From: a virus | Length of the DNA: 22,412 bases | IMG/VR virus record: IMGVR_UViG_3300005536_000083 | Location: 1 to 22,412 of that record | Direction: 5' to 3' (one strand) | Shown: positions 6,697-15,945 of the stretch, piece by piece | Layout: each line of letters starts with the position of its first letter | Position numbering within the stretch: the stretch's first letter is position 1 | Notes under the pieces: model-generated | What the model was told of the DNA's origin: nothing | The model's database searches: none | What the model saw: the letters and a program-made list of their open reading frames with translations, nothing else | Made by a program: the position numbers and the translations under genes

Positions 6697-9600
6697 CGAC
6701 GTAACGATCACAGTCCGGGTCAACGACCAGACCGCGGCGGGATTCCGCGACGTCAACGGCCGCCTCCGCGACCTGAACGGCCGCTTCGCCACCACGGCCG
6801 GGGACATGAACCGGTCGTCGTCGACGGTCACCCGCGCGCTCGGCGACATCAAAGCCAGCATGCTGTCCCTCGCACCCGCTGCGATCCCGGTGGCGGCGAG
6901 CATGGCGCCGATCGCCGTGCAGGCGGGCGCGGCCGCTGTGGCGGTGGGCGCGTTCGGTGCTGCGCTGGCCCCGCAGATCTCCCACTTGGGTGATGCGGCG
7001 AAGGCGCAGGACACGTACAACGATGCCGTTCAGAAGTATGGGCGCGGATCCACGCAGGCAGCGCAGGCGCAGTTGGCGGCGTCGCAGACGTTGGCGGCGA
7101 TGCCGGCGGCGACGCAGCGGGCGGCGGTCGGCTGGCAGAACCTGCGGGAGCAGACGTCGGCGTGGTCGGACTCGCTGGCGAAGTTCACGATGGCGCCGGT
7201 GGAGAAGTCGTTCGCTGTGATGGGGCAGGTGCTGCCGAAGCTGACGCCGATGGTGAAGGGCACCGCTACGGAGCTGGACCGGCTGATGACGGTGGCTGGC
7301 GGTGGGGTGAACACGGGGGCGTTCGATGCTCTGTCGCAGCGGGTGTCGGACTTCGCGAACCAGACGCTGAAGGGGGCTACGGACAAGGCGATCCACTTCA
7401 TGCGGGTGCTGTCGGAGGGCAACGCGTCCGGGCCGATCGCTTCGTTCTTCGAGTACGCCCGTCAGCAGGGTCCGGCGGTGAAGGATCTGCTGTCGAACGT
7501 GGCGCGGGCGGTGTCGAACCTGATGGAGGGGGCGGCGCAGGCGGGCCCTGGGCTGCTGACGTTGGTGAACGCGATGGCCAAACTCGTGGCCAGCGTGCCG
7601 CCGGCGCTGATTGCCAATCTCATGCAGGTGTACGCCGCGTTCAAGCTGATCAAGCTTGCGGGTGCGGGCGTCGACGCGGTCGCGGGCGCGTTCGGGACGC
7701 TGGCCGGTCGGGTGGCGGCACTGCGCGCGGCGGCCGTGGCTGCGGGCGGCGGCATGGCGGGGCTGAATGCGGCGATGGCCACCCTGTCGACGGGCGGCAA
7801 GGCGATGCTGGCTGCGGGTGCGATCGGCGCGCTCGTGGTCGCCATGCATCAACTGTCCGACAACAAGGCGCCGGTCGCGGTGGATGAGCTGTCGACGGCG
7901 TTGAACACGCTTGCGTCGAAAGGCAAGGTCACCGGCGCGCTCAAGGAGAACTTTGACGAGATCTCCGAATCGATTGCGATGGTGTCGAAGGGCGCCTCGG
8001 ACAACAGCATCGCGACGATGGTGTCCGACTTCGGTACGTGGATCGGCCTGTCGACGGGGCCGGGCATCTCGGACGCGAAGAAGAACGTCGACGCGTGGGA
8101 CAAGTCGATGGCGAATCTCGTGCGCGGGGGGAAGCCGAAGGAGGCTGCCGCCCAGTACGAGATTTTGAAGAAGGCGTGGGTTGCTGGCGGCGGCGATCTC
8201 GGCCGTTTGAAAACGTTCACGAACGACTACAGCGACGCGCTCGCGGACGCGAAGTTCGAGCAGCAGATGGCCGCCGAAAGCATGGGCATGTTCGGCTCGG
8301 CGGCGCAGGCGACGCAGGCCAAACTCGCCGAGCAGAAGTCCGCCGCGGACGGGTTGAGGCAGAGCCTCCAGGCCCTCAATGATGTGCAACGGGCCGCTCT
8401 CGGCGGGATGATCGGCTTCGAGGCGAGCATCGACTCGGCGGCCAAGGCAGCAAAGGACAACGCCGGGTCGCTGCGCATGGTGAACGGCGAGCTCGACGTG
8501 AACTCCCCGAAGGCTCAGGCTGCGGCAACGGCTCTGTCCGATCTGGCGGCGAAGACTGATGAGGCCACGGCGAAGGCGTTGGAGGCGCACAAGCCGTGGG
8601 AGAGGGTCAACGGGATCTATTCGCGGGGGCGCGAGAACCTCGTCAAGTACGCGGAGCAGATGGGGCTCAGTTCGTCGGAGGCTGAGCGGTTCGCGAAGCA
8701 GGTTCTGCGGATTCCGACGAGCAAGCAGTTGCGTCTGGAGATGCGGAAGGAGGACGCGGAGCGCGGCCTCAACGCGTTCAATGCTGCGGTGAAGCGGACG
8801 CCGGGGTCGAAGAGCGTGACCCTGAAGACGCTGTCGTCGGCGGCAGAGCAGGTGCTGGAGTCGTTCGGCTACAAGGTCACCCACCTGAAGAACGGGTCGG
8901 TGAAGGTGTCCGCGGTGACGGGCGGCGCTCTCAGCGGGATCAGGAACGTGGCGGGCGCGATCGCGTCGCTGAGGTCCAGGACGGTCACCATCACGACGGT
9001 CAACCGGTTCGTGACGACTGGGACAGGGAGCAAGGTCGCTCCGGCTCACCGCGACTATGCGGCTGGCGGCCTGGTCCGCGGCTATGCCGGGGGTGGGGAC
9101 GTGCAGTCCTATCCCGGTGGCGGCTACGTCGAGGGCCCGGGTAGCGGCACGAGTGACAGCATCCTCACCCTGCTCGGCTCTGGGAATGTGGTGCGGTCCA
9201 GTAACACCGAGTTCATCGTGAATGCCAAGCAGACGGCGAGGCACCGCCGCCTGCTGGAGCTGATCAACTCGGGTCAGTTGCCGCGGTTCGCGAAGGGCGG
9301 GCTTGCGAAGGGTGAGAAGCAGGCCCGCCACGACGCGTGGGGCGACCTGACCGTCTCCCACTTCGGGCGGATGGCCGGGTACGGGCGCAGCGAGTTCGGG
9401 GCGGCGCTGGGCAGGCCGGACAGTATCGGGGCGCTGGTGTCCGCGTTGGGCCAGTGGCGCGGGATCATCATGAAGGCCACGCACGGCGGCACCGAATCCA
9501 GGCTGCTGAAGCAGCTGGATTCGACGGCGAAGGGCCTGCTCAAGTACGAGAAGCAACTCAACACCGTGACGAAGAGCTTGGATAAGGCGAAGGACAAGCT

Positions 9601-10453
9601 CAACAGCCTGAAGGACGCGGCCAGCTCTCTCGCCTCCTCGGTGAAGGGCGGCATCCTCGGCTCGGCGAACATCACCCGCGGTGTCTCCGGGGGTGGCCTG
9701 GTCACCACCGCGTCCATCATGGGCGGCCTCACGCAGTCGCGGGACAAGGCAACTGCGCTCGCCTCCGCGTTGAAGGGCCTGAAGAAGAAGGGCCTGTCCT
9801 CGTCGCTGCTCCGGCAGATCGCGGAGGCCGGCGTTGAGGGCGGCGGGCTGGAGACAGCCGGGGCTCTGTTGGAGGCGTCGGGGTCTGAGATCAAGTCGCT
9901 GAACGAGACACAGTCGCAGATCAACAAGGCTGCCGGGTCGGCAGGGAAAACGACCGCTGACGCGGTGTACGGGAAGGCGATCCACGAGCAGACGAAGACC
10001 GTCAAGAGCCTGCAGCACTCGCAGGACAAGCTGCGTCACTCGATGGACAAGCTGGCCCGGGCGATGGAGAAGTCCATCGAGAAGGCGTTTGGGAAGAAGG
10101 CTGCGGGCGGGATCGTCGGCGCGGCGGCGTCGGGCGGGATCCGCGGCGGGCTGACGTGGGTGGGCGAGCACGAGCCTGAGCTGTTGCAGCTGCCTGTCGG
10201 TAGCCGGGTGTGGTCCGGGCCGGACTCGCGGCGCAAGGCGGCTCAGGCTCCGTGGGCGTCGATGCTCAACACCCCCCGCCGGTCTGGCGGAGGCGGCGCC
10301 GTGCCGGCTTCCGCGGGCCGACCCGAGCACCGTGTCGTCCTCGAACTGCGGTCCAGCGGCGCACCGCTCGACGAGTTCCTACTGAAGATCCTCCGCAACG
10401 CGATCAACGTGCGTGGCGGCAACGCTCAAGTCGTCCTCACCGGACGCAAGTAG
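6689..10453 (+). CDS. Tail tape measure protein
   Basis: This 1254-residue protein sets tail length and is carried inside the tube. GAGGAGGGGAGG precedes the ATG, which overlaps the end of the chaperone fusion frame. It is the largest gene here and directly follows the chaperone pair. Features in order: an alpha-helical start with heptad-like spacing; hydrophobic Ala/Gly/Val stretches at about 60-95 and again around residues 370-385 that could insert in the host membrane; long helices; a Gly-rich part (AAGGLVRGYAGGGD, near residue 790) followed by EFIVNAKQTARHRRLLELINSG; coiled coils at about 945-985 and 1100-1135; and near the C-terminus GGLTWVGEHEPELLQLPVGS, a common tape-measure ending motif. 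At the usual 0.15 nm per residue it predicts a tail of roughly 190 nm, an inference. No peptidase or lysozyme domain is evident. Confidence 0.9.
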   Translation: MSDDVTITVRVNDQTAAGFRDVNGRLRDLNGRFATTAGDMNRSSSTVTRALGDIKASMLSLAPAAIPVAASMAPIAVQAGAAAVAVGAFGAALAPQISHLGDAAKAQDTYNDAVQKYGRGSTQAAQAQLAASQTLAAMPAATQRAAVGWQNLREQTSAWSDSLAKFTMAPVEKSFAVMGQVLPKLTPMVKGTATELDRLMTVAGGGVNTGAFDALSQRVSDFANQTLKGATDKAIHFMRVLSEGNASGPIASFFEYARQQGPAVKDLLSNVARAVSNLMEGAAQAGPGLLTLVNAMAKLVASVPPALIANLMQVYAAFKLIKLAGAGVDAVAGAFGTLAGRVAALRAAAVAAGGGMAGLNAAMATLSTGGKAMLAAGAIGALVVAMHQLSDNKAPVAVDELSTALNTLASKGKVTGALKENFDEISESIAMVSKGASDNSIATMVSDFGTWIGLSTGPGISDAKKNVDAWDKSMANLVRGGKPKEAAAQYEILKKAWVAGGGDLGRLKTFTNDYSDALADAKFEQQMAAESMGMFGSAAQATQAKLAEQKSAADGLRQSLQALNDVQRAALGGMIGFEASIDSAAKAAKDNAGSLRMVNGELDVNSPKAQAAATALSDLAAKTDEATAKALEAHKPWERVNGIYSRGRENLVKYAEQMGLSSSEAERFAKQVLRIPTSKQLRLEMRKEDAERGLNAFNAAVKRTPGSKSVTLKTLSSAAEQVLESFGYKVTHLKNGSVKVSAVTGGALSGIRNVAGAIASLRSRTVTITTVNRFVTTGTGSKVAPAHRDYAAGGLVRGYAGGGDVQSYPGGGYVEGPGSGTSDSILTLLGSGNVVRSSNTEFIVNAKQTARHRRLLELINSGQLPRFAKGGLAKGEKQARHDAWGDLTVSHFGRMAGYGRSEFGAALGRPDSIGALVSALGQWRGIIMKATHGGTESRLLKQLDSTAKGLLKYEKQLNTVTKSLDKAKDKLNSLKDAASSLASSVKGGILGSANITRGVSGGGLVTTASIMGGLTQSRDKATALASALKGLKKKGLSSSLLRQIAEAGVEGGGLETAGALLEASGSEIKSLNETQSQINKAAGSAGKTTADAVYGKAIHEQTKTVKSLQHSQDKLRHSMDKLARAMEKSIEKAFGKKAAGGIVGAAASGGIRGGLTWVGEHEPELLQLPVGSRVWSGPDSRRKAAQAPWASMLNTPRRSGGGGAVPASAGRPEHRVVLELRSSGAPLDEFLLKILRNAINVRGGNAQVVLTGRK

Positions 10454-10465
10454 AGAGGTACCACG

Positions 10466-10978
10466 ATGCCCTTCACGGTCTGGAACGGCCCAGCACCGAC
10501 CACGGCAGCACAGGCCAGCGTCACCACGGGAACCGCGATCAAGACGATGCTGCAACTGGCCACGCCCAGCACCACCCAGATACAGATCCTCGAATGGGGA
10601 TTCAGCCTCGATGACCCGCCCGGCGCGGACGGTGTCGTCGAGCTGCTGCAGACTGACGTCGCCGCGACGGTGACCGCGCACGTCGCTGCGACCGGCGTCG
10701 TCAACTTGGACCCGAACGGGCCGACGACGCTGCTGACCGTGGGTACCAGCGCAACCGGGTACACGGCGTCGGTTGAGGGCTCGACTACTGCGGCCCGCGT
10801 GTTCGACGTGGTGTCCCTCAGTTCGGTGTCCGGCGAGTCCGGCCTCTCGTATGTTCGGACGTTCATGCCGGACGACCGGCCTATCGTCGCCGTGTCGAAG
10901 TTCCTGCGCGTGCGCGCCACCACGCCGACCACCGCCTCCGACATGCGCTGCTTCGTCACCTTCCAGCAGGTGGGCTGA
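10466..10978 (+). CDS. Small tail protein downstream of the tape measure
   Basis: This 170-residue protein is beta-rich and polar, starting MPFTVWNGPAPTTAAQASVTTG, with an ATG preceded by AGAGAGG at 10452-10458. Patterns such as IQILEWGFSLD and FLRVRATTP suggest a beta-sandwich similar to C1q/TNF-like or fibre-knob proteins, but I cannot name a family. It lies between the tape measure and the large tail-tip protein, where distal tail proteins occur. The N-terminus of the next protein looks more like the distal-tail domain, so this one is better called a minor tail protein. It ends 3 bases before the next start. Confidence 0.6.
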   Translation: MPFTVWNGPAPTTAAQASVTTGTAIKTMLQLATPSTTQIQILEWGFSLDDPPGADGVVELLQTDVAATVTAHVAATGVVNLDPNGPTTLLTVGTSATGYTASVEGSTTAARVFDVVSLSSVSGESGLSYVRTFMPDDRPIVAVSKFLRVRATTPTTASDMRCFVTFQQVG

Positions 10979-10981
10979 CCT

Positions 10982-13879
10982 GTGGCCGCCATTGCCCCGC
11001 TCGTCTCCGGATTCCAGCGCCGCCTCGCCAACCTCCCCGGACCTGTACAGGCCACCGGCGAGGCGTCCGACGGCGAGCCGGTACTGGTGGAGATGTGGAT
11101 CAACGGGCAATGGATCGACATCACCTCCTACGTCATGGTCCGCGACGACCAAGGCCGCATCACCATCACCACCGGGATCCGCGATGAGGGCTCCCTCACC
11201 GAGCAGTCCCGGTCCACGCTGCCGCTGAACAACCGCGACAGCCGCTTCACCCGCCGCAACCCGACCGGCCCGTACTACGGGTACATCGGCCGCAACACGC
11301 CCTGCCGCATCAGCGTGCCGGATGGCATGGGCGGCAAGTCCTACCGGCAGCAGTGCGAGATCTCGAAGTGGCCGAAAGGCTGGGACCCGTCCGGGAATGA
11401 CGTGTGGGTCGACGTCAACGCCGACGGCCTCTTGCAGCGCCTGTCGCAGGCCCCGCCGCCCGAGCGGTCCGTGATCTACAACGCGATCACCGACCCTGCC
11501 CTCACCGGGCTTGTGGCCTATTGGCCGTGCGAGGATCCCACCGGGTCCAGGACGGTTACATCCGCGCTGTCCGGGGGCGCGGGCGCACCCATGACCTTCA
11601 CCGGCACACCGGTCCTCGCAACGTTCGAGCAGTTCGGGGCATCCGATCCACTGCCCACCCTCACCGGCGCATCCCTGACGGGCAGCGTCGCCCCCTACGA
11701 CACCACCTCGGTCACGCAATACCAGGCCCGCTACCTCCTCGCAGTCCCCGCCGCCGGATTCACCAACCTGGACGTGATCTCCCGCGTACAGGTCGAGGCA
11801 GCCCTCATCGGCGACGTGGAATACCTGGACATCCACTACAACAATCCACCCGGCGGCCTCGGCTCCTACGGCGCCCCAGGCACCCTCAGTGTCCTCCCGT
11901 ACGACGGAGACGAAGCACCGCTGGCATACAGCGGAACCGAATCACCCACCATGGACGTCCGCGGACGGCTCCTCAGGGTGTCGCTGGAGGTGTCCAACAA
12001 CGGCACCGCCTTGTCGGTGGTGCTGCGGCTCCTCGATGTGGAGACGGGGGACACGGACTCGGCGACAATCGGTCAGACGTCGACACAGGTCACCGCCGTG
12101 ACTGGGGTGTCCATGGCACCGTCCACTCTCGCCGGGAGTGCTGGCGTGATCGAGGCGGCCGTGGGCCACGTCCTGTTGCAGACCACCATCACCGACATCG
12201 AAGACCTCGGCCGGGCAATCCAGCCGACCGGCGAGGCGGCGGGGCGCCGGATACAGCGGTTGTGTGCAGAGGAGGGCCTGCCGTTCGACTGGATCGGCGA
12301 CCTCGACGACACGGTGGCTATGGGCCCGCAGGGCAAGCAGAACCTGCTCTCCCTGGTACAGGAAGCTGTTCTCGCCGACGGCGGCATCCTCTACGAGAGC
12401 AAAGCTGTGCTCGGCCTCGGCTACCGCACCCGCGCCTCCCTCTACCAGCAAGACCCTGCCCTGGTCCTCGACTACACCGGCTACAACCTGTCCGAGACCC
12501 CTATCCCGGTGGAGGATGACCGCTACCTCGCCAACCGGGTGGTCGTCTCCGTCAACGGGGTCACCGCGACGTATTCGCAGACGGACGGTCCGCTGTCCGT
12601 CCTGCCGCCGCCGGCCGGGGTGGGCGTGTACGGGGCGAACTCGGACTCTCCGGTGACGCTGAACCTCGCGTCGACGGATGTGGGGACGCTCCTCGATCAG
12701 GCCGGGTGGCGGGTGCGTGTGGGCACCGTGGATGAGGACCGGCACCCAGAGATCAGCGTGAATCTGGCGCACGACACGTTCACAGCGAACCCGGCGATGA
12801 AGCAAGCGGTCCTCGCGCTGCGCCTCGGTGACCGGATTCAGATCGCGAACCCGCCGACGTGGGTGGGCCCGGACACCATCGACCAACTTGTGGTCGGCCT
12901 GGAGGAGTCGATCACCCACTTCGAGCACCGGCTGACGTTCACCTGCCAGCCCGCCTCGCCGTACAACCAGGTCGGCTCGGTAGACGGTGCGGAGGCTCGT
13001 GTCGACGCGGACGGCTCCGAGCTGCTGGAGGCTGTCGGTACGTCGGACACGGAGTTGGTGGTGGTGCCGTCGGCGGGCGAGTCGATGCTGTGGACGACGG
13101 ACAGCGCTGACTGGCCGTTCGATGCGCGTCTCGGCGGCGAGGTGGTCACCGTGACGGCCGTGACGAGTTGGCTGGACGACGGGTTTGTCCGTTCGGTGTC
13201 CAGCGGCTGGGGGACTGCGGATACCGGGCAGGCGTGGAGCATAAGTGGCGGCTCGGCTACTGACTATGCGGTTGCGGCGGGTGTGGCCTCGCATACGCAG
13301 ACGACGGTGAACGCGTCCCGCCGCACCTTTCTGGATACGCCGGGCGCGGATTTTGATTTCTATCTTGATGTGACGACGTCGGCGACAGCAACAGGCGGCA
13401 GTCTTTTCGGCGGGCCGATGGGGCATTACGTGGATACGAACAATTTGCACACGGCCCGCATGGAGTTCACGACGTCGAACACACTGATCTTGACGATCCG
13501 TTCGCGGGTGGCTGGTACGGAAACGCAGCTCGGCGCGTACACGCTGACCGACACCTACGTAGCGGGCACCTACTACCGGATCCGCTTTCAGGCGCAAGGG
13601 CCGGTGTTGCGTGCGAAGGCATGGGCGGCGTCGGAGGTGGAGCCGCCGACGTGGCGGATCACGGCCACCGATTCCAGTCTGTCGGCCGGGACGATGATCG
13701 GCGCCCGGTCGATCGCTGCGGCCGCGAACACGAACGTGAACCCGGTGGTCAGCTTCCAGAACGCGGCTCTCGTGAATCCGCAGACGCTGACCGTGACCCG
13801 CTCTGTGAACGGCGTCATCAAAGCCCAGAGCGCGGGGACGGATATCCGACTCGCCCATCCCACTTACGTGGCCCTGTAG
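10982..13879 (+). CDS. Large minor tail protein: tail tip with two lectin-like domains
   Basis: This 965-residue protein is probably the tail-tip hub and receptor-binding protein. Residues 30-165 resemble the distal-tail start of Streptomyces phage minor tail proteins (WIDITSYVMVRDDQGRITIT, LNNRDSRFTRRNPTGPYYG, IGRNTPCRISV). The segment at about 170-400 looks like an inserted LamG/concanavalin-like module, opening with the characteristic GLVAYWPCED (176-185). At about 405-700 the tail-hub part resumes (RIQRLCAEEGLPFDW, LLSLVQEAVLADGGILYES, VVVSVNGVTATY, LRLGDRIQI). At about 730-930 a second lectin-like domain carries ASRRTFLDTPGADFDFYLDV and GTYYRIRFQAQGPVLRAKAW. Start is GTG, 3 bases after the previous stop. 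Two glycan-binding modules suggest attachment to cell-wall or capsule sugars. Confidence 0.8.
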   Translation: MAAIAPLVSGFQRRLANLPGPVQATGEASDGEPVLVEMWINGQWIDITSYVMVRDDQGRITITTGIRDEGSLTEQSRSTLPLNNRDSRFTRRNPTGPYYGYIGRNTPCRISVPDGMGGKSYRQQCEISKWPKGWDPSGNDVWVDVNADGLLQRLSQAPPPERSVIYNAITDPALTGLVAYWPCEDPTGSRTVTSALSGGAGAPMTFTGTPVLATFEQFGASDPLPTLTGASLTGSVAPYDTTSVTQYQARYLLAVPAAGFTNLDVISRVQVEAALIGDVEYLDIHYNNPPGGLGSYGAPGTLSVLPYDGDEAPLAYSGTESPTMDVRGRLLRVSLEVSNNGTALSVVLRLLDVETGDTDSATIGQTSTQVTAVTGVSMAPSTLAGSAGVIEAAVGHVLLQTTITDIEDLGRAIQPTGEAAGRRIQRLCAEEGLPFDWIGDLDDTVAMGPQGKQNLLSLVQEAVLADGGILYESKAVLGLGYRTRASLYQQDPALVLDYTGYNLSETPIPVEDDRYLANRVVVSVNGVTATYSQTDGPLSVLPPPAGVGVYGANSDSPVTLNLASTDVGTLLDQAGWRVRVGTVDEDRHPEISVNLAHDTFTANPAMKQAVLALRLGDRIQIANPPTWVGPDTIDQLVVGLEESITHFEHRLTFTCQPASPYNQVGSVDGAEARVDADGSELLEAVGTSDTELVVVPSAGESMLWTTDSADWPFDARLGGEVVTVTAVTSWLDDGFVRSVSSGWGTADTGQAWSISGGSATDYAVAAGVASHTQTTVNASRRTFLDTPGADFDFYLDVTTSATATGGSLFGGPMGHYVDTNNLHTARMEFTTSNTLILTIRSRVAGTETQLGAYTLTDTYVAGTYYRIRFQAQGPVLRAKAWAASEVEPPTWRITATDSSLSAGTMIGARSIAAAANTNVNPVVSFQNAALVNPQTLTVTRSVNGVIKAQSAGTDIRLAHPTYVAL

Positions 13880-13887
13880 GAGGCGCC

Positions 13888-14400
13888 GTGTCTCAATACC
13901 CCACGATCCCCGCCGGGCGGCGGATTGACGGCAACCTCCTGCGGTCGATGATGCCTGACATCATTTGGAAGACGACGAACGAGGACCGGAGCAGCAACAC
14001 CACGCTGACCGCGGACTCGGATTTGACGGTGACGCTGGAAGCCAACGCCGTCTATCTGATCGATATGGAAGTCCACTACGCAACGACGTCCGCTGCGGGA
14101 TTTCAAACGGACTGGACTGTCCCCAGTGGTGCGACGGGCGGCCGGTCTTCGGTGTCCAACGGCAGCGCGCAGACCTCGTATTTGGACGTCCCCGGCAACT
14201 TCGGTGTGCACGCCTTCAGTACGGCTGTCTCTCACGGTGACCGCAACTCCTCCTCCAATCAGTTGTTTCTGCTGGAGCGGGGCGTCGTGACGACGACGAA
14301 TGCGGGGACGCTGGCCCTGCGGTGGGCGCAGGACGTGTCGACGGCGACGGTGACCCGATCCGGCGCCGGGTCGTTCATGACCGTCCGCCGCCTGGGCTGA
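13888..14400 (+). CDS. Minor tail protein, small beta-rich knob-like
   Basis: This 170-residue protein starts at GTG 13888 with TAGGAGG just ahead, the TAG being the stop of the tail-tip gene. A longer frame upstream lies inside that gene and was discounted. After a short N-terminal linker (SQYPTIPAGRRIDGNLLRSMMP), the body is beta-rich: SDLTVTLEANAVYLIDMEVHY, then TLALRWAQDV and GSFMTVRRLG. The pattern suggests a jelly-roll knob of the C1q/TNF-like type that trimerises at a fibre tip. I infer an accessory receptor-binding or fibre protein working with the tail tip. No catalytic motif is visible. Confidence 0.65.
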   Translation: MSQYPTIPAGRRIDGNLLRSMMPDIIWKTTNEDRSSNTTLTADSDLTVTLEANAVYLIDMEVHYATTSAAGFQTDWTVPSGATGGRSSVSNGSAQTSYLDVPGNFGVHAFSTAVSHGDRNSSSNQLFLLERGVVTTTNAGTLALRWAQDVSTATVTRSGAGSFMTVRRLG

Positions 14401-14416
14401 CAGGAAAGAGGCAAAA

Positions 14417-14647
14417 GTGCAGGCGTATCCGGTGTACACGGTTCAGGCGGAGGCGGGCGGCGAGGCCGGCATGGATGTGGAGCTGCGTGTCCAGCGCGGT
14501 GCGGGCGGCGGCCTGCCTGGGATGCCGACGGCGGAGGCGGTGGTGCAGGCGCTCGCGGCGGCAATGGTCGCGGCGGGGGCGACGCGGGTGACCGCGGTGG
14601 CGCAGGACGTGCAGACGAGCGTGGTTCCGACGAATGGAGGGAGCTGA
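14417..14647 (+). CDS. Small unknown protein between tail and lysis genes
   Basis: This 76-residue protein starts at GTG 14417 after GGAAAGAGG. It has a polar start (QAYPVYTVQAEAGG), a charged strand (MDVELRVQRGAGGG), and an Ala-rich amphipathic helix (AEAVVQALAAAMVAAGA) before a beta-like end (RVTAVAQDVQTSVVP). It has no membrane helix. The gene ends one base before the endolysin ATG, and its last codons carry the endolysin ribosome binding site. The function is unknown; it may be a tail accessory protein. Confidence 0.6.
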   Translation: MQAYPVYTVQAEAGGEAGMDVELRVQRGAGGGLPGMPTAEAVVQALAAAMVAAGATRVTAVAQDVQTSVVPTNGGS

Positions 14648-14648
14648 C

Positions 14649-15608
14649 ATGGCGACACCGCTGACCGCGGACCGGCTGCTGGCCGCACTGCGCGCCGAGG
14701 GCATATCGGTGCACGAGCACACCGGCTGGCGCACCCACAACCGTGATGCGGCCACGGGCAAGACGTTCGGCCCGGTGTATGGGGTGCTGATCCATCACAC
14801 GGCCGGCCACAACGACAAGGAGATCTGCTACAACGGCCGATCCGATCTGCCCGGCCCGCTCTGCCACTCGTGGCTGGGGAAGACGGACGGCCTGTGGATG
14901 ATCGGCAACGGCCGCACCAACCACGCTGGCAGCGTGGACGGTGACGTGGTGCGCGCGCTGATGGCGGAGACGTCCCCGCTGCCGCACGACGACGAGGCCG
15001 ACACCGACGGCAACGACTGCCTGTACGGACTGGAGATAGAGAACCTCGGCGACGGCAACGACCCCTATCCGGCCGTGCAGTACGACACGGCGGTGCGGTG
15101 GGCGGCCGCCCTGTGCCGGGCGCACGGCTGGTCCGAGAGGTCGGTGGCCGGCCACAAGGAGGTCCAGCCCGGCAAGGTCGACCCCAGCTTCGACATGGAC
15201 ACCTTCCGTGACGCGGTCGCCGCCCGGCTGGCTCACACCCCTGACTGGAACCCTGACGAGGAGGACGACATGGCGCTCAGCGCTGACGACAAGAAGTGGA
15301 TCGAGGCCACCCTCAAGACGGTGGTCCCAGCGGCCGTTATCACCACGGACGGCATTATCGACAACCCCAACCCGGCGACCGCCCCGGACAACCCGTTCAT
15401 CTCGCTGGAGACGTCCGTCCGCAACATCGAGACGGTGACGCGGCGATCCGAAGCGACACTGACCGCGCAGGTAGCCGCACTGTCTGCCGCCCTGGCCGCG
15501 CTCGCCGAGGGCGGCGGCCTCGACGCTACGGAGATACAGGCCGCAGCCGAGGCAGGCGCCCAGGCCGCGCTCGACCGGCTCGGCGACGCACTCACCAAGG
15601 AGTCCTGA
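14649..15608 (+). CDS. Endolysin: N-acetylmuramoyl-L-alanine amidase
   Basis: This 319-residue enzyme cleaves the bond between muramic acid and the stem peptide to lyse the host wall. The Amidase_2 (PGRP-like) domain spans about residues 20-195. Visible zinc ligands are H49 in HHTAG, H169 in AGHKE and D178 in KVDP, with K176 beside the last ligand. E129 lies in GLEIENLG. GGAGGGAG precedes the ATG. After a Pro/Asp linker, residues 208-319 form a separate helical domain (ADDKKWIEATLKTVVP, then SEATLTAQVAALSAALAALAEGGG and an Ala-rich helix) that may mediate wall binding or oligomerisation. There is no signal peptide, so release probably depends on the holin downstream. Confidence 0.9.
   Translation: MATPLTADRLLAALRAEGISVHEHTGWRTHNRDAATGKTFGPVYGVLIHHTAGHNDKEICYNGRSDLPGPLCHSWLGKTDGLWMIGNGRTNHAGSVDGDVVRALMAETSPLPHDDEADTDGNDCLYGLEIENLGDGNDPYPAVQYDTAVRWAAALCRAHGWSERSVAGHKEVQPGKVDPSFDMDTFRDAVAARLAHTPDWNPDEEDDMALSADDKKWIEATLKTVVPAAVITTDGIIDNPNPATAPDNPFISLETSVRNIETVTRRSEATLTAQVAALSAALAALAEGGGLDATEIQAAAEAGAQAALDRLGDALTKES
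15270..15608 (+). CDS. Possible internal-start product: C-terminal domain of the endolysin
   Basis: An in-frame ATG at codon 208 is preceded by GAGGAGG at 15258-15264, 5 bases away. This is a strong ribosome binding site at exactly the boundary between the amidase and the C-terminal domain. Translation here would give a free 112-residue C-terminal domain. Some endolysins of Gram-positive phages are known to form complexes of full-length enzyme with an internally started binding domain. The same bases encode an acidic linker (DEEDD), and GAG/GAC codons mimic a ribosome binding site, so it may be coincidence. Confidence 0.35.
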   Translation: MALSADDKKWIEATLKTVVPAAVITTDGIIDNPNPATAPDNPFISLETSVRNIETVTRRSEATLTAQVAALSAALAALAEGGGLDATEIQAAAEAGAQAALDRLGDALTKES

Positions 15609-15610
15609 CC

Positions 15611-15934
15611 ATGCAACCGACTGACGCGCAGCTGTGGGCCGCAGGCCTCGGCTTCGTCCTCCCGCCCGTCATAGCCATCGTCAACCAGCCCAGATGGTCA
15701 CCCGCCGTGCGGGGACTCCTCATGCTGGCCGTCGCCGCACTGGTCGGCGCCGGCACCGCCTACTTCAACGGCGACTTCAACGGGAAGCCCGTCGTCACCT
15801 GCATGCTGCTCGCCGCGGTGGCGATCGGCACCTCGTACTACACGGTGTGGAAGCCGTCGGGGATCGCGCCGGGCATCGAACGGGCGACGTCGACGAACGG
15901 CCCGCGTCACGCCGTGACCTCGCCAAGCCAGTAG
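15611..15934 (+). CDS. Holin with three predicted membrane helices
   Basis: This 107-residue protein starts at ATG, 2 bases after the endolysin stop. Three hydrophobic segments are visible: about 8-24 ([17 protein letters not shown]), 33-52 ([20 protein letters not shown]) and 60-80 ([21 protein letters not shown]). A short polar C-terminal tail follows. Size, topology and position beside the amidase fit a holin that opens the membrane at the end of infection. The following membrane proteins could be antiholin or partner functions, which cannot be decided here. Confidence 0.78.
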   Translation: MQPTDAQLWAAGLGFVLPPVIAIVNQPRWSPAVRGLLMLAVAALVGAGTAYFNGDFNGKPVVTCMLLAAVAIGTSYYTVWKPSGIAPGIERATSTNGPRHAVTSPSQ

Positions 15935-15945
15935 GGAGACCCCGT

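Noticed and set aside
6524-10330. Very long minus-strand open frame (over 1200 codons) opposite the tape measure gene
   Set aside because: It is Arg/His-rich, unlike a real protein, and mirrors the codon bias of the + strand gene. Such antisense frames are usual in GC-rich DNA.
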